DNA from: Streptomyces aureus
GTDB taxonomy: Bacteria; Actinomycetota; Actinomycetes; Streptomycetales; Streptomycetaceae
Length of the DNA stretch: 32,859 bases
Direction of reading: 5' to 3'
Assembly: GCF_001418135.1 (NCBI RefSeq)
Contig: NZ_LIPQ01000073.1
Coordinates: 1 to 32,859, forward strand
Shown: piece by piece, positions 21,645 to 28,618 of the stretch
Numbering within the stretch: position 1 is the stretch's first letter
Layout of the letters: every line of letters starts with the position of its first letter
Notes under the pieces: generated by a model
What the model saw: the letters and a program-made list of their open reading frames with translations, nothing else
The model's database searches: none
What the model was told of the DNA's origin: nothing
Program-made: the position numbers and the translations under genes

Positions 21645-21674
21645 TTGCACTTATTAGGCGCCCTAACTTATCCT
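21645..21674 (+). promoter_or_regulatory. MFS promoter with palindromic operator in the spacer
   Basis: TTGCAC (21645-21650) is followed after 18 nt by TATCCT (21669-21674). Inside the spacer lies TTAGG-CGC-CCTAA (21654-21666), a perfect 5+3+5 inverted repeat, flanked by two direct CTTAT/CTTAT copies. The whole block from ~21629 is markedly AT-rich against its surroundings. A repressor bound there would block the polymerase. Which regulator is not apparent: no regulator gene adjoins. Confidence 0.65.
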
Positions 21675-21714
21675 GTGTATATCGCAACCATCTCGGCACG
21701 GAGGAGCGGCACCC

Positions 21715-22944
21715 ATGGAGAGAGCAGAAGAGAACGCCGGCGGAGGCAGCATCCTGCGTCAGCCACCGGCCGTCTGGGCCACCGCCGGCGCGTCCGTCGT
21801 CGCCTTCATGGGCATCGGCCTCGTCGACCCGATCCTGCCGTCGATCGCCCAGGGCCTGGACGCGACACCCAGCCAGGTGTCGTTGCTCTTCACCTCGTAC
21901 TTCCTCATCACCGCCGTCGCGATGCTGGTGACCGGCTTCGTCTCCAGCCGCGTCGGGGGACGCCGGACCCTGCTGACCGGGCTCGCGCTGGTCGTCGCCT
22001 TCGCCGCCCTCGCCGGCACCTCGGACTCCGTCGGCGAACTCGTCGGCTTCCGGGCCGGCTGGGGACTCGGCAACGCGCTCTTCGTCTCGACCTCGCTCGC
22101 CGTGATCGTCGGCGCCGCGGCCGGCGGCAGCGCGGCCGCGATCCTGCTCTACGAGTCGGCACTCGGCCTCGGCATGGCCTGCGGGCCGCTGCTGGGGGCC
22201 GTGCTCGGCGACGCCAGCTGGCGCTACCCCTTCTTCGGCACGGCCGCGCTGATGGCGATCGGCTTCCTGTGCATCGCGGTCTTCCTCAAGGAGCAGCCGA
22301 AGCCGGCCGGCAGGACCTCGCTGCTCGACCCCGTCCGGGCGCTGGGCCACGGCGGACTCGCCTCGGCCGCGGCGGCCGCGTTCTTCTACAACTACGCCTT
22401 CTTCACGGTGCTCGCCTTCACCCCGTTCGTGCTGGACATGACGCCGTACAAGTCCGGCGCGGTGTTCTTCGCCTGGGGTGTGCTGCTCGCCGTCTTCTCG
22501 GTCCTGGTCGCCCCCCGGCTCCAGCGGCGCTTCGGCTCGCTCACCGTCCTCGGCGGCTCACTGGTGCTGCTCGCGGCCGACGTGGTGGTGCTCGGATACG
22601 GCGATCACACGACCGCGATCGTCTGCACCGTCCTGTCGGGCGCGTTCATCGGCGTCAACAACACCGTCTTCACCGAACTCGCCCTCGGCGTCTCGGACGC
22701 CCCGCGCCCGGTGGCCAGCGCGGGCTACAACTTCGTCCGCTGGTTCGCCGCGGCCGCCGCCCCGTACCTCGCCCCGAAGATCGAGGAGTGGAGCGACGTC
22801 CACATGCCGTTCGTGGTGGCGGGCGTGGCCGCGGTACTCGGCGCCGTGGTCGTGCGGGTCCGCCGCGACGCCCTCACGCTCGAAGCCCGGGAACCGGCCC
22901 CGAAGCAGGCCACGGAGGACGGCGTCGGGGTCCTCGCCGGCTGA
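21715..22944 (+). CDS. MFS transporter (DHA1-type exporter)
   Basis: This 409-aa polytopic membrane protein has about 12 hydrophobic segments and a short cytoplasmic N-terminus. Helix 1 contains GIGLVDPILPSIAQGL. The loop 2-3 motif GFVSSRVGGRRTLL (motif A) and a motif C-like ALGLGMACGPLLGAVLG mark the drug/H+ antiporter DHA1 group. It probably exports a small molecule or drug by proton exchange; the substrate is unknown. The ATG at 21715 has GGAGGAG about 8 nt upstream. Expression is probably controlled by the operator in its promoter spacer. It is followed by a GC hairpin and a separate small membrane protein gene. Confidence 0.9.
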   Translation: MERAEENAGGGSILRQPPAVWATAGASVVAFMGIGLVDPILPSIAQGLDATPSQVSLLFTSYFLITAVAMLVTGFVSSRVGGRRTLLTGLALVVAFAALAGTSDSVGELVGFRAGWGLGNALFVSTSLAVIVGAAAGGSAAAILLYESALGLGMACGPLLGAVLGDASWRYPFFGTAALMAIGFLCIAVFLKEQPKPAGRTSLLDPVRALGHGGLASAAAAAFFYNYAFFTVLAFTPFVLDMTPYKSGAVFFAWGVLLAVFSVLVAPRLQRRFGSLTVLGGSLVLLAADVVVLGYGDHTTAIVCTVLSGAFIGVNNTVFTELALGVSDAPRPVASAGYNFVRWFAAAAAPYLAPKIEEWSDVHMPFVVAGVAAVLGAVVVRVRRDALTLEAREPAPKQATEDGVGVLAG

Positions 22945-22970
22945 CCCCGGGCACCGCTCCGGCTCCGGCT

Positions 22971-22986
22971 CCGGGGAAGGCCCCGG
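22971..22986 (+). terminator. Hairpin after the MFS gene
   Basis: CCGGGG (22971-22976), AAGG loop, CCCCGG (22981-22986), 26 nt after the stop. The rest of the gap to 23135 is extremely GC-rich, with an imperfect repeat of GGGACGGACC...GCGGCCGG, and holds no gene I can support. Confidence 0.55.
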
Positions 22987-23135
22987 GCCGGGGCGGCGGT
23001 CCGGGACCGGCCCGAGGGCGGGACGGACCGGCCGCGGCCGGGCGGGCGGGCCGCCGCACCGGGACCGCCCCCTCGCAGCCGGGACGGACCCGTCGCGGCC
23101 GGTTTGCCTCGGGAGGCGCGGGCAAGACGGAGCCC

Positions 23136-23408
23136 ATGAGAGGCATCGACTCCGTCATAAGAACCGTGGCCCGCGTCCTCGCGGGCATCCTGGTCGTCTG
23201 GATCGTCCTGGACCTGCTCGACGCCAATCGGGGCAACACCGTGGTCGGCTGGTTCCACAGCGCCGCCGACTGGCTCGCCGGCTGGTCGATCGGGCTCTTC
23301 AGCGTCTCCCAGCACACCCTTCAGGTGCTGCTCGACTACGGCATTCCGGCGATCGTCTACGTGGTGATCGCCAACCTCGTCGCCAGCAGGACCGTCGCCC
23401 GGACCTGA
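23136..23408 (+). CDS. Small membrane protein, unknown
   Basis: This 90-aa protein has two predicted transmembrane helices (about 10-27, VARVLAGILVVWIVLDLL, and 63-85, VLLDYGIPAIVYVVIANLV). An amphipathic, Trp-rich stretch lies between them (GWFHSAADWLAGWSIGLFS). No family recognised with confidence; similar small Streptomyces membrane proteins are annotated as hypothetical. The ATG at 23136 has CGGAG only 3 nt upstream, and an AGGCGCGGG further up, so initiation signals are modest. It is convergent with the suppressor-of-fused-like gene. Confidence 0.72.
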   Translation: MRGIDSVIRTVARVLAGILVVWIVLDLLDANRGNTVVGWFHSAADWLAGWSIGLFSVSQHTLQVLLDYGIPAIVYVVIANLVASRTVART

Positions 23409-23454
23409 ACGGGAGGAGCCCGGTGGGCGGAACGCCTTCCGGCCCGGCGTGCCG

Positions 23455-24039
23455 TCAGTCCAGATTCACGGACCTGCGCAGTGGATCGCGCAGGTCCGTG
23501 CCCTGCGTCAGCCAGCGCTCCTCCAGGGCCTGTGCCCCGTGGACCCGCTTCCACGCCGCCTCGTTCGACGTCATCGGGAGCAGTGGCAGGAACCGCACCG
23601 GGTCCATCGGCTCGTCGAGCTCCAGGTCCTCGACCAGACCGCCGGACTCGGCGACCAGGACCGAGCTGAAGGCGGCGCCCGGCCAGAGCGCGTCGCCGAC
23701 GTCCAGCGAGGCGCCCGGGGCCACGACGACGCCCTCGACCTGCGGCGTGGCGGCGAGGACGGCCAGCGGGCGCAGCACCTTGTCGGTGTCGGCGAGGCCG
23801 GCCCGTACGGTCAGGACGAGCTCGGCGCGCGGCCCCTTGACCGGATCGGCGAGCGCGGCGGTCGGGTCGGCCATCGGCTGTGCGGACATGCCGAGGGTCG
23901 CGTACCGCACGAGGTCGCCGTCGATGAAGCGGAGCACCTCGATCCGGTCCGTGCCGAGGAACGTCACCGCGGCCCGCGCGTCCGGTTCTCCGAGGGCCGT
24001 CCGCAACCGCGCCTCGACCAGAGCAAGAACTTCTCCCAT
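23455..24039 (-). CDS. Suppressor-of-fused-domain-like protein
   Basis: This 194-aa cytosolic protein resembles bacterial suppressor-of-fused (SUFU) domain proteins. It has a conserved core with RYATLGMSAQPM, RAELVLTVRAGL and the C-terminal PLLPMTSNEAAWKRVHGAQALEERW. Bacterial SUFU proteins are often immunity or accessory proteins, but no toxin gene adjoins here, so the role is open. The ATG at 24039 is chosen because the family starts near GEVLALVEARL and TATGCT lies 6 nt upstream, suggesting a leaderless message. The 3' end of the gene contains a 13-bp inverted repeat that may end the convergent transcript. Confidence 0.75.
   Translation of the reverse strand: MGEVLALVEARLRTALGEPDARAAVTFLGTDRIEVLRFIDGDLVRYATLGMSAQPMADPTAALADPVKGPRAELVLTVRAGLADTDKVLRPLAVLAATPQVEGVVVAPGASLDVGDALWPGAAFSSVLVAESGGLVEDLELDEPMDPVRFLPLLPMTSNEAAWKRVHGAQALEERWLTQGTDLRDPLRRSVNLD
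23467..23500 (+). terminator. Hairpin inside the 3' end of the SUFU-like gene
   Basis: A perfect 13-bp stem (23467-23479 with 23488-23500) with an 8-nt loop. It lies 58 nt downstream of the small membrane protein stop but within codons of the convergent SUFU-like gene (encoding roughly GTDLRDPLRRSV). It probably acts as terminator for the plus-strand gene. Confidence 0.55.
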
Positions 24040-24045
24040 GTCCTG

Positions 24046-24051
24046 AGCATA
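24046..24051 (-). promoter_or_regulatory. -10 element TATGCT of the SUFU-like gene (leaderless)
   Basis: TATGCT on the minus strand ends 6 nt before the ATG at 24039. The nearest -35-like sequence (CTTTGC at 17 nt) is weak. Confidence 0.5.
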
Positions 24052-24115
24052 AAGCGCGTATGGAACGGGCAAAGGAAGGGATTGACCCTCAGTCGGCTGA
24101 TAGTCTTGGCCGCTG

Positions 24116-24466
24116 GTCGGGAGTCCCGAACTCCCGACTACTCGTCACACGTCATCCCTCACGAGGGACCGGCCGGAGGAGGTGGGGCTGCGATGGACCG
24201 AAGTCGATCGGGCAGTACCAGCCGCTCTTCCGCCCCGCACCCGAGCCCGGTGCGTACGTACTTCCGGTGATTCCCGGCCCGTACCCGTACGGACCCGCCT
24301 CTCCGGCATCTCGCACGACGGAAGAGCATCTCGCCTTTGCCTGTCTGTAGCGAACGCCGTCACCGCGATCTCTCGGTGCCGCCCGCTTTGTGGACGACGT
24401 AGCTCCACGTCCCCATTCCGGGCTGTTCCACGCTCGCCGACGGCTTCTCCGTGAAGGAGCATGCCC
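24116..24466 (+). promoter_or_regulatory. Long structured leader before corA
   Basis: The 427-nt gap 24040-24466 holds no conserved gene. A perfect 9-bp hairpin (24116-24124 with 24130-24138) lies near its 5' end. A strong ribosome site GGAGGAGG (24175-24182) precedes a possible 25-codon ORF (24193-24270, starting MDRSRSGSTS, with PHPSP). Nearer corA, GCCGTC (24356-24361) can pair with GACGGC (24439-24444), enclosing two small hairpins (24362-24377 and 24390-24408), just before the corA ribosome site. I do not recognise the known M-box consensus. A GATAGTCTT at ~24099-24107 might hold the -10. A regulatory role is inferred. Confidence 0.4.
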
Positions 24467-25594
24467 ATGTCGATGATCCGTGACCTGCGCGCCGCCGTCC
24501 GTCCGAGCCTGCGGCACCCCCTGCGCAAGACCCCCACCACGTACACCTCGTACGACCCCACCCGCGACCACACGGCCTCCAGCGCCGTGGTCGACTGCGC
24601 CGTCTACCGCGACGGACGCCGCATCGACGACCGCGAGTGCCTCACCCCGCGCGGCGCCATGAGCCAGGTGCGGGAGAGCGGCGGCTTCGCCTGGATCGGC
24701 CTGCACGAGCCGACCGAGGCCGAATTCGCCGGTATCGCCGCCGAGTTCGGGCTGCACCCGCTCGCCGTCGAGGACGCCGTCCACGCCCACCAGCGGCCCA
24801 AGCTGGAGCGGTACGACGACACCCTGTTCACCGTGTTCAAGACGATCCACTACGTCGAGCACACCGAACTCACCGCGACCAGCGAGGTCGTCGAGACCGG
24901 CGAGGTCATGTGCTTCACCGGCCCCGACTTCGTCATCACCGTCCGGCACGGCGGCCAGGGCTCCCTGCGCAACCTCCGGCACCGCCTCCAGGGCGAGCCC
25001 GAGCTGCTCGCCAAAGGGCCCTCGGCGGTGCTTCACGCCCTCTCCGACCATGTCGTCGACGGCTACATCGCGGTCGCTGACGCCGTCGAACTCGACATCG
25101 ACCAGCTGGAGATCGACGTCTTCTCGCCGGCCGCGAAGGGCTCGACGCGCGGTACGGACACCGGCCGGATCTATCAGCTGAAGCGTGAGGTACTGGAGTT
25201 CAAGCGGGCCGTCACGCCGCTGCTCCGCCCGATGCAGCTGCTCTCCGAGCGGCCGATGCGGCTGGTCGACCCCGACATCCAGAAGTACTTCCGGGACGTC
25301 GCCGACCACCTCGCGCGCGTGCAGGAGCAGGTCGTCGGCTTCGACGAACTGCTCAACTCCATCCTCCAGGCCAACCTGGCGCAGGCGACCGTCGCGCAGA
25401 ACGAGGACATGCGCAAGATCACCTCGTGGGCGGCGATCGTCGCCGTCCCCACGGCGGTCTGCGGCGTCTACGGCATGAACTTCGACCACATGCCGGAGCT
25501 GCACTGGAAGTACGGCTACCCGATGGTGCTGACCGGCATCGTCGCGATCTGTTTCACCATCCACCGCACGCTGAAGCGCAACGGCTGGCTGTGA
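24467..25594 (+). CDS. corA: CorA-family magnesium/cobalt transporter
   Basis: This 375-aa protein has a large cytosolic funnel domain of alpha/beta then long helices (VLHALSDHVVDGYIAVADAVE, FDELLNSILQANLAQATVAQ). The C-terminal pair of transmembrane helices includes the invariant GMN at 336-338 in VYGMNFDHMPEL, so the selectivity filter is intact. It ends with a basic KRNGWL tail. It forms pentameric channels for Mg2+ influx. The ATG at 24467 is chosen because AAGGAG is 7 nt upstream; ATG at 24461 is too close and ATG at 24473 also possible. A long leader precedes it and a large inverted repeat follows. Nearby MgtE-N/CBS and DUF1003 genes suggest a magnesium-related neighbourhood, as around Rv1239c in M. 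tuberculosis. Confidence 0.93.
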   Translation: MSMIRDLRAAVRPSLRHPLRKTPTTYTSYDPTRDHTASSAVVDCAVYRDGRRIDDRECLTPRGAMSQVRESGGFAWIGLHEPTEAEFAGIAAEFGLHPLAVEDAVHAHQRPKLERYDDTLFTVFKTIHYVEHTELTATSEVVETGEVMCFTGPDFVITVRHGGQGSLRNLRHRLQGEPELLAKGPSAVLHALSDHVVDGYIAVADAVELDIDQLEIDVFSPAAKGSTRGTDTGRIYQLKREVLEFKRAVTPLLRPMQLLSERPMRLVDPDIQKYFRDVADHLARVQEQVVGFDELLNSILQANLAQATVAQNEDMRKITSWAAIVAVPTAVCGVYGMNFDHMPELHWKYGYPMVLTGIVAICFTIHRTLKRNGWL

Positions 25595-25608
25595 CCGCCC
25601 CGGGGCTG

Positions 25609-25669
25609 GGCCCTGTCGTCGAGATCCCGTCCGCCCCGCGGGCGACGACGGGAGTTTGACGACAGGGCC
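25609..25669 (+). terminator. 61-nt double-stem inverted repeat after corA
   Basis: The outer 12-bp stem (25609-25620 with 25658-25669) and an inner 6-bp stem CCCGTC/GACGGG (25626-25631 with 25647-25652) are separated by symmetric 5-nt internal loops. It begins 14 nt after the corA stop. The distal arm ends at the base before the -10 of the next gene. Confidence 0.8.
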
Positions 25670-25675
25670 TAGGCT
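25670..25675 (+). promoter_or_regulatory. -10 element TAGGCT before the 169-aa gene (leaderless)
   Basis: TAGGCT starts directly after the inverted repeat and ends 7 nt before the ATG at 25683. A TTGACG lies only 8 nt upstream (25656-25661), too near to be its -35. Confidence 0.5.
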
Positions 25676-25682
25676 TCGGGCC

Positions 25683-26192
25683 ATGACTGAAGAGCTGCTC
25701 GGGTCCGCCCTCGTCGAGGAGGCCACCAAGAAGTCCGGCCTGGTGTGGGTCCGCGGCACCGGCCCGGCCCGCGCGCTCTGGCACGTCTGGTTCGACGGGG
25801 CGGCGTTCGTCGTCGGCGACGGCCCCGGCGAGCAGCCGCTGCCGGGCCTGGTGGACGGCGGGACGGCCGAGGTCACGGTCCGCAGCAAAGACAAGGGCGG
25901 CCGTCTCGTCGCCTGGACGGCCTCCGTGCGCGAGATCGCCCACGGCACCGAGGAGTGGGACGCGGCGGTCGCCGAGCTGAAGGGCAAGCGGCTCAACGCA
26001 CCCGACGGCGAGGCCATGACGGGCCGCTGGGGGCGCGAGTGCCGGGTCCTGCGGCTCGACCCCCGGTCCTCGACCACGGAGCTGCCGGACGGCTCCCTGG
26101 CGGCCGTACCGCTGCCCTCGGCGGCCACGACCCGCGACCCGGTGCCCTCCGGTCTCCCGAAGCTGCTGCTCAAGCGCCGCAAGCGACGCTGA
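25683..26192 (+). CDS. Hypothetical protein (possible split-barrel fold)
   Basis: This 169-aa soluble protein is one I do not recognise with confidence. Alternating strands (LVWVRGTGPARALWHVWFDG, AAFVVGDGPGEQPL, AEVTVRSKDKGGRLVAWTASV) followed by a helix (TEEWDAAVAELKGKR) and a final strand (ECRVLRLDP) recall the split-barrel FMN/F420-binding pyridoxamine-oxidase-like fold, but no binding motif can be asserted. The C-terminus is strongly basic (KLLLKRRKRR). The ATG at 25683 follows TAGGCT at 7 nt and has no ribosome site, so it is likely leaderless. A tandem repeat array separates it from the convergent lipoprotein gene. Confidence 0.78.
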   Translation: MTEELLGSALVEEATKKSGLVWVRGTGPARALWHVWFDGAAFVVGDGPGEQPLPGLVDGGTAEVTVRSKDKGGRLVAWTASVREIAHGTEEWDAAVAELKGKRLNAPDGEAMTGRWGRECRVLRLDPRSSTTELPDGSLAAVPLPSAATTRDPVPSGLPKLLLKRRKRR

Positions 26193-26196
26193 ACCA

Positions 26197-26323
26197 GGAT
26201 CGGGTCCTCGGGCGCCGCCGGCCGGGATCGGTCCTCCGGCGCCGCCGCCCGGGATCGGTCCTGCGGCGCCGCCGCCCGGGATCGGCGCCGCGGAAGCGGG
26301 CCCGGGATCAGGTCCTGGGCAGC
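26197..26323. repeat. 27-nt tandem repeats in a convergent intergenic region
   Basis: Units starting with GGATC at 26197, 26225, 26252, 26279 and 26305 (lengths 28, 27, 27, 26, last partial) share GGATCGGTCCT..GGCGCCGCCGCCCG. Copies 2 and 3 are nearly identical. The array fills the gap between the 169-aa gene stop (26192) and the lipoprotein stop (26308) and overlaps the final codons of the latter. GGCGCC is itself palindromic, so the transcripts from both sides would be highly structured and may end here. Confidence 0.88.
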
Positions 26324-27066
26324 TGCTTGCCGTAGTCGAGGATCTCTTCCCTCGACGGCTCGGTGAGCGGGAAGTCCTTGTTCCACTCGGAGAGGACCAC
26401 CAGGCCCGCTCCCCCGCCCCGCGCGAACTGCAGCGGGTACGGGTCGCCCTGCAGCGCCACGTCGAGGGTGCCGCCCTCGCCGTCCGCGCCGCCCTTGACC
26501 TTGACCGTGCGGATCCCGCCGATCTGGTCCCGGTCGCCCTTGACCTTCTCCCCGTGCAGCCCGGTCAGCCCGGTCAGCAGCAGGTCCATGTCGGTGAAGC
26601 CGCGCAGCTGCTTGTACGCGGGGTCGCCCTGCGGCACCTTCACGTACTTGTCGTCGAGCTTGTCGGCCGCCTCGGCGTCCGCCTCCGTCGGCTTGTCGCT
26701 GCCCTCGGACTCGTGGGACCAGAAGTCCGCGTCCGCCTTCAGATAGAGCGCCTCGCCGACCCGCAGCAGCTCGAAGGTGCTGTTCTTCGTCGTCACCGAG
26801 CCGGTGGCGCCGTCCTGCTTGAGGCGCATGTTCAGCTTGAAGGTGTCGCCCTTGCTGACGAGGGTGCCGGAGAGCCGGACCGCCTTCGCGGTGTCCGCGG
26901 CGGTCCGTGCCTTGCCCTCGATCTCGGCCGCGGAGAGCTTCCCGACCCCGTTGGTCCCCTCGTCCGGATCGGCGGCACAGGCCGTGAGCCCCACGGTCAG
27001 ACCGGCGCAGAGCGCGAGCGGCGCGACGGCCCGGTGGATACGCGACGACGCGGCACGAACGGCCAT
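26308..27066 (-). CDS. Lipoprotein of LppX/LprG-like type
   Basis: This 252-aa exported lipoprotein has a basic N-terminus, a hydrophobic stretch and the lipobox LTAC with Cys30. The mature chain (VRLSGTLVSKGDTFKLNMRLKQ, KNSTFELLRVGEALYLKAD, GGIRTVKVKG) has the strand-rich pattern of LolA/LppX-like lipid-carrier folds in actinobacteria. It is probably anchored to the outer face of the membrane; lipid or glycolipid transfer is only a family-level possibility. The ATG at 27066 has GAGAGG about 8 nt upstream. It stands divergent from the MgtE-N/CBS gene and convergent with the 169-aa gene. In M. tuberculosis a lipoprotein gene (lpqX) is also near mrp, but homology cannot be asserted from here. 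Confidence 0.82.
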   Translation of the reverse strand: MAVRAASSRIHRAVAPLALCAGLTVGLTACAADPDEGTNGVGKLSAAEIEGKARTAADTAKAVRLSGTLVSKGDTFKLNMRLKQDGATGSVTTKNSTFELLRVGEALYLKADADFWSHESEGSDKPTEADAEAADKLDDKYVKVPQGDPAYKQLRGFTDMDLLLTGLTGLHGEKVKGDRDQIGGIRTVKVKGGADGEGGTLDVALQGDPYPLQFARGGGAGLVVLSEWNKDFPLTEPSREEILDYGKQLPRT

Positions 27067-27272
27067 CAGCGCTGCCTCTCATGTCGTGGGGGACACGGAC
27101 CGCGGCCCGTACGGGGGGGACCCGGGGCGGCGGCCTTCTGTTCTGCCAGTTCTGCCGGGCGGGGGGCCGGCGTGCCGGTGGGGACGGCAGACCGCAGCGT
27201 ACCCGGGCCGCGTGACGCGCCCGGCAGCAGCCGTACGGAGGCGCTGCCGGGGCGGGGCGGAACGGCACGGGC

Positions 27273-27278
27273 TAGCCT
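27273..27278 (+). promoter_or_regulatory. Possible -10 TAGCCT for the MgtE-N/DUF1003 unit
   Basis: TAGCCT lies 56 nt before the ATG at 27335 in the 268-nt divergent region. No -35 of quality. The rest of the region is GC-rich without a gene. Confidence 0.35.
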
Positions 27279-27334
27279 GAACCCGGCAAAGCTCGGCAAT
27301 GATCGAATCGTGCGGCACCGAGGAGGCGCGTGGC

Positions 27335-28618
27335 ATGGCGGCAGGCGCCCCCAGGATCTTCGTCTCCCACCTCGCCGGAGTCCCGGTCTTCGACCCCGTC
27401 GGCGACCAGGTCGGCCGGGTCAGCGACCTGGTGGCCATGCTGCGGGTCGGCCGCAGGCCGCCGCGGCTGCTCGGCATGGTCGTCGAGGTCCTCAGCCGCC
27501 GCCGGGTGTTCGTGCCGATGACGCGGATCACCGGCGTGGAGTCCGGCCAGGTCATCACGACCGGGGTCGTCAACATGCGCCGCTTCGAGCCGCGCCCCAC
27601 CGAGCGCCTCGTCCTCGGCGAACTCCTCGACCGGCGCGTCCGGCTCGTCGGGCCCGGCGGGCAGGAGGGCGAGGAGGTCACCGTCCTCGACGTCGCCATC
27701 CAGCAGCTGCCCGCCCGCCGCGACTGGGAGATCGACAAGGTCTTCGTCCGCAAGGGGAAGGGCGGGGTGCTGAGCCGCAAGGGCGAGACGCTGACCGTCG
27801 AGTGGTCGGGCGTCACCGGCTTCTCCCTGGAGGAGCACGGGCAGGGCGCCGAGAGCCTGGTCGCGACCTTCGAGAAGCTGCGCCCCGCCGACCTCGCCAA
27901 CGCGCTGCACCACCTCCCGTCCAAGCGGCGCGTCGAGGTCGCCGCCGCGCTCGACGACGACCGGCTCGCCGACGTCCTCGAAGAGCTGCCGGAGGACGAC
28001 CAGATCGAGATCCTCGGCAAGCTGAAGGAGGAGCGGGCGGCCGACGTCCTGGAGGCGATGGACCCGGACGACGCGGCCGACCTGCTGTCCGAGCTGCCGG
28101 AGGAGGACAAGGAGCGGCTGCTGACGCTGATGCAGCCGGACGACGCGGCCGACGTACGCCGGCTCCTGGCGTACGAGGAGCGCACGGCGGGCGGTCTGAT
28201 GACGACGGAGCCGATCGTGCTGCGGCCGGACGCCACGGTCGCGGACGCGCTGGCCCGGGTCCGGCAGCAGGACCTCTCGCCGGCGCTGGCGGCGCAGGTG
28301 TACGTGTGCCGGCCGCCGGACGAGACGCCGACGGGCAAGTACCTGGGCACGGTGCACTTCCAGCGGCTCCTTCGCGATCCGCCGTTCACGCTGGTCAGCT
28401 CGCTCGTCGACAGCGATCTGCCGCCGCTCGGCCCGGCCACCCCGCTGCCGGCCGTGACCAGCTATCTCGCCGCGTACAACATGGTCGCGGCGCCCGTGGT
28501 GGACGAGAGCGGGTCGCTGCTCGGCGCGGTCACCGTCGACGACGTGCTCGACCACCTGCTGCCGGAGGACTGGCGCGAGACCGACTTCCACGAGGAGGGG
28601 GCCGGACATGGCGGCTGA
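27335..28618 (+). CDS. MgtE N-domain/CBS protein without a transport domain
   Basis: This 427-aa protein is predicted cytosolic: there is no transmembrane segment. Residues ~8-170 contain two PRC-barrel-like modules (FVSHLAGVPVFDPVGDQVGRV; VVEVLSRRRVFVPMTRI). The MgtE N domain follows (~175-280) with its repeats LANALHHLPSKRRVEVAAAL, DDQIEILGKLKEERAADVLEA and PDDAADLLSELPEEDKERLL. Then come paired CBS domains (~285-405, GGLMTTEPIVLRPDATV, LLGAVTVDDVLDHLLPEDW). In true MgtE channels these parts sense Mg2+ and gate a membrane domain that is absent here. A sensor role acting on another membrane protein is likely. The ATG at 27335 has AGGAGG 8 nt upstream. Its last 11 nt overlap the DUF1003 start, indicating coupling. 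Rv1232c of M. tuberculosis is, as I recall, similar. Confidence 0.88.
   Translation: MAAGAPRIFVSHLAGVPVFDPVGDQVGRVSDLVAMLRVGRRPPRLLGMVVEVLSRRRVFVPMTRITGVESGQVITTGVVNMRRFEPRPTERLVLGELLDRRVRLVGPGGQEGEEVTVLDVAIQQLPARRDWEIDKVFVRKGKGGVLSRKGETLTVEWSGVTGFSLEEHGQGAESLVATFEKLRPADLANALHHLPSKRRVEVAAALDDDRLADVLEELPEDDQIEILGKLKEERAADVLEAMDPDDAADLLSELPEEDKERLLTLMQPDDAADVRRLLAYEERTAGGLMTTEPIVLRPDATVADALARVRQQDLSPALAAQVYVCRPPDETPTGKYLGTVHFQRLLRDPPFTLVSSLVDSDLPPLGPATPLPAVTSYLAAYNMVAAPVVDESGSLLGAVTVDDVLDHLLPEDWRETDFHEEGAGHGG

Noticed and set aside
24182..24454. 90-codon plus-strand ORF before corA
   Set aside because: Arg/Ser/Pro-rich, no family features; treated as part of the corA leader.
24152..27268. 1038-codon minus-strand ORF
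   Set aside because: Open by base composition across corA and neighbours; it is antisense to a clear CorA protein and only frame-shifted relative to the real lipoprotein gene.
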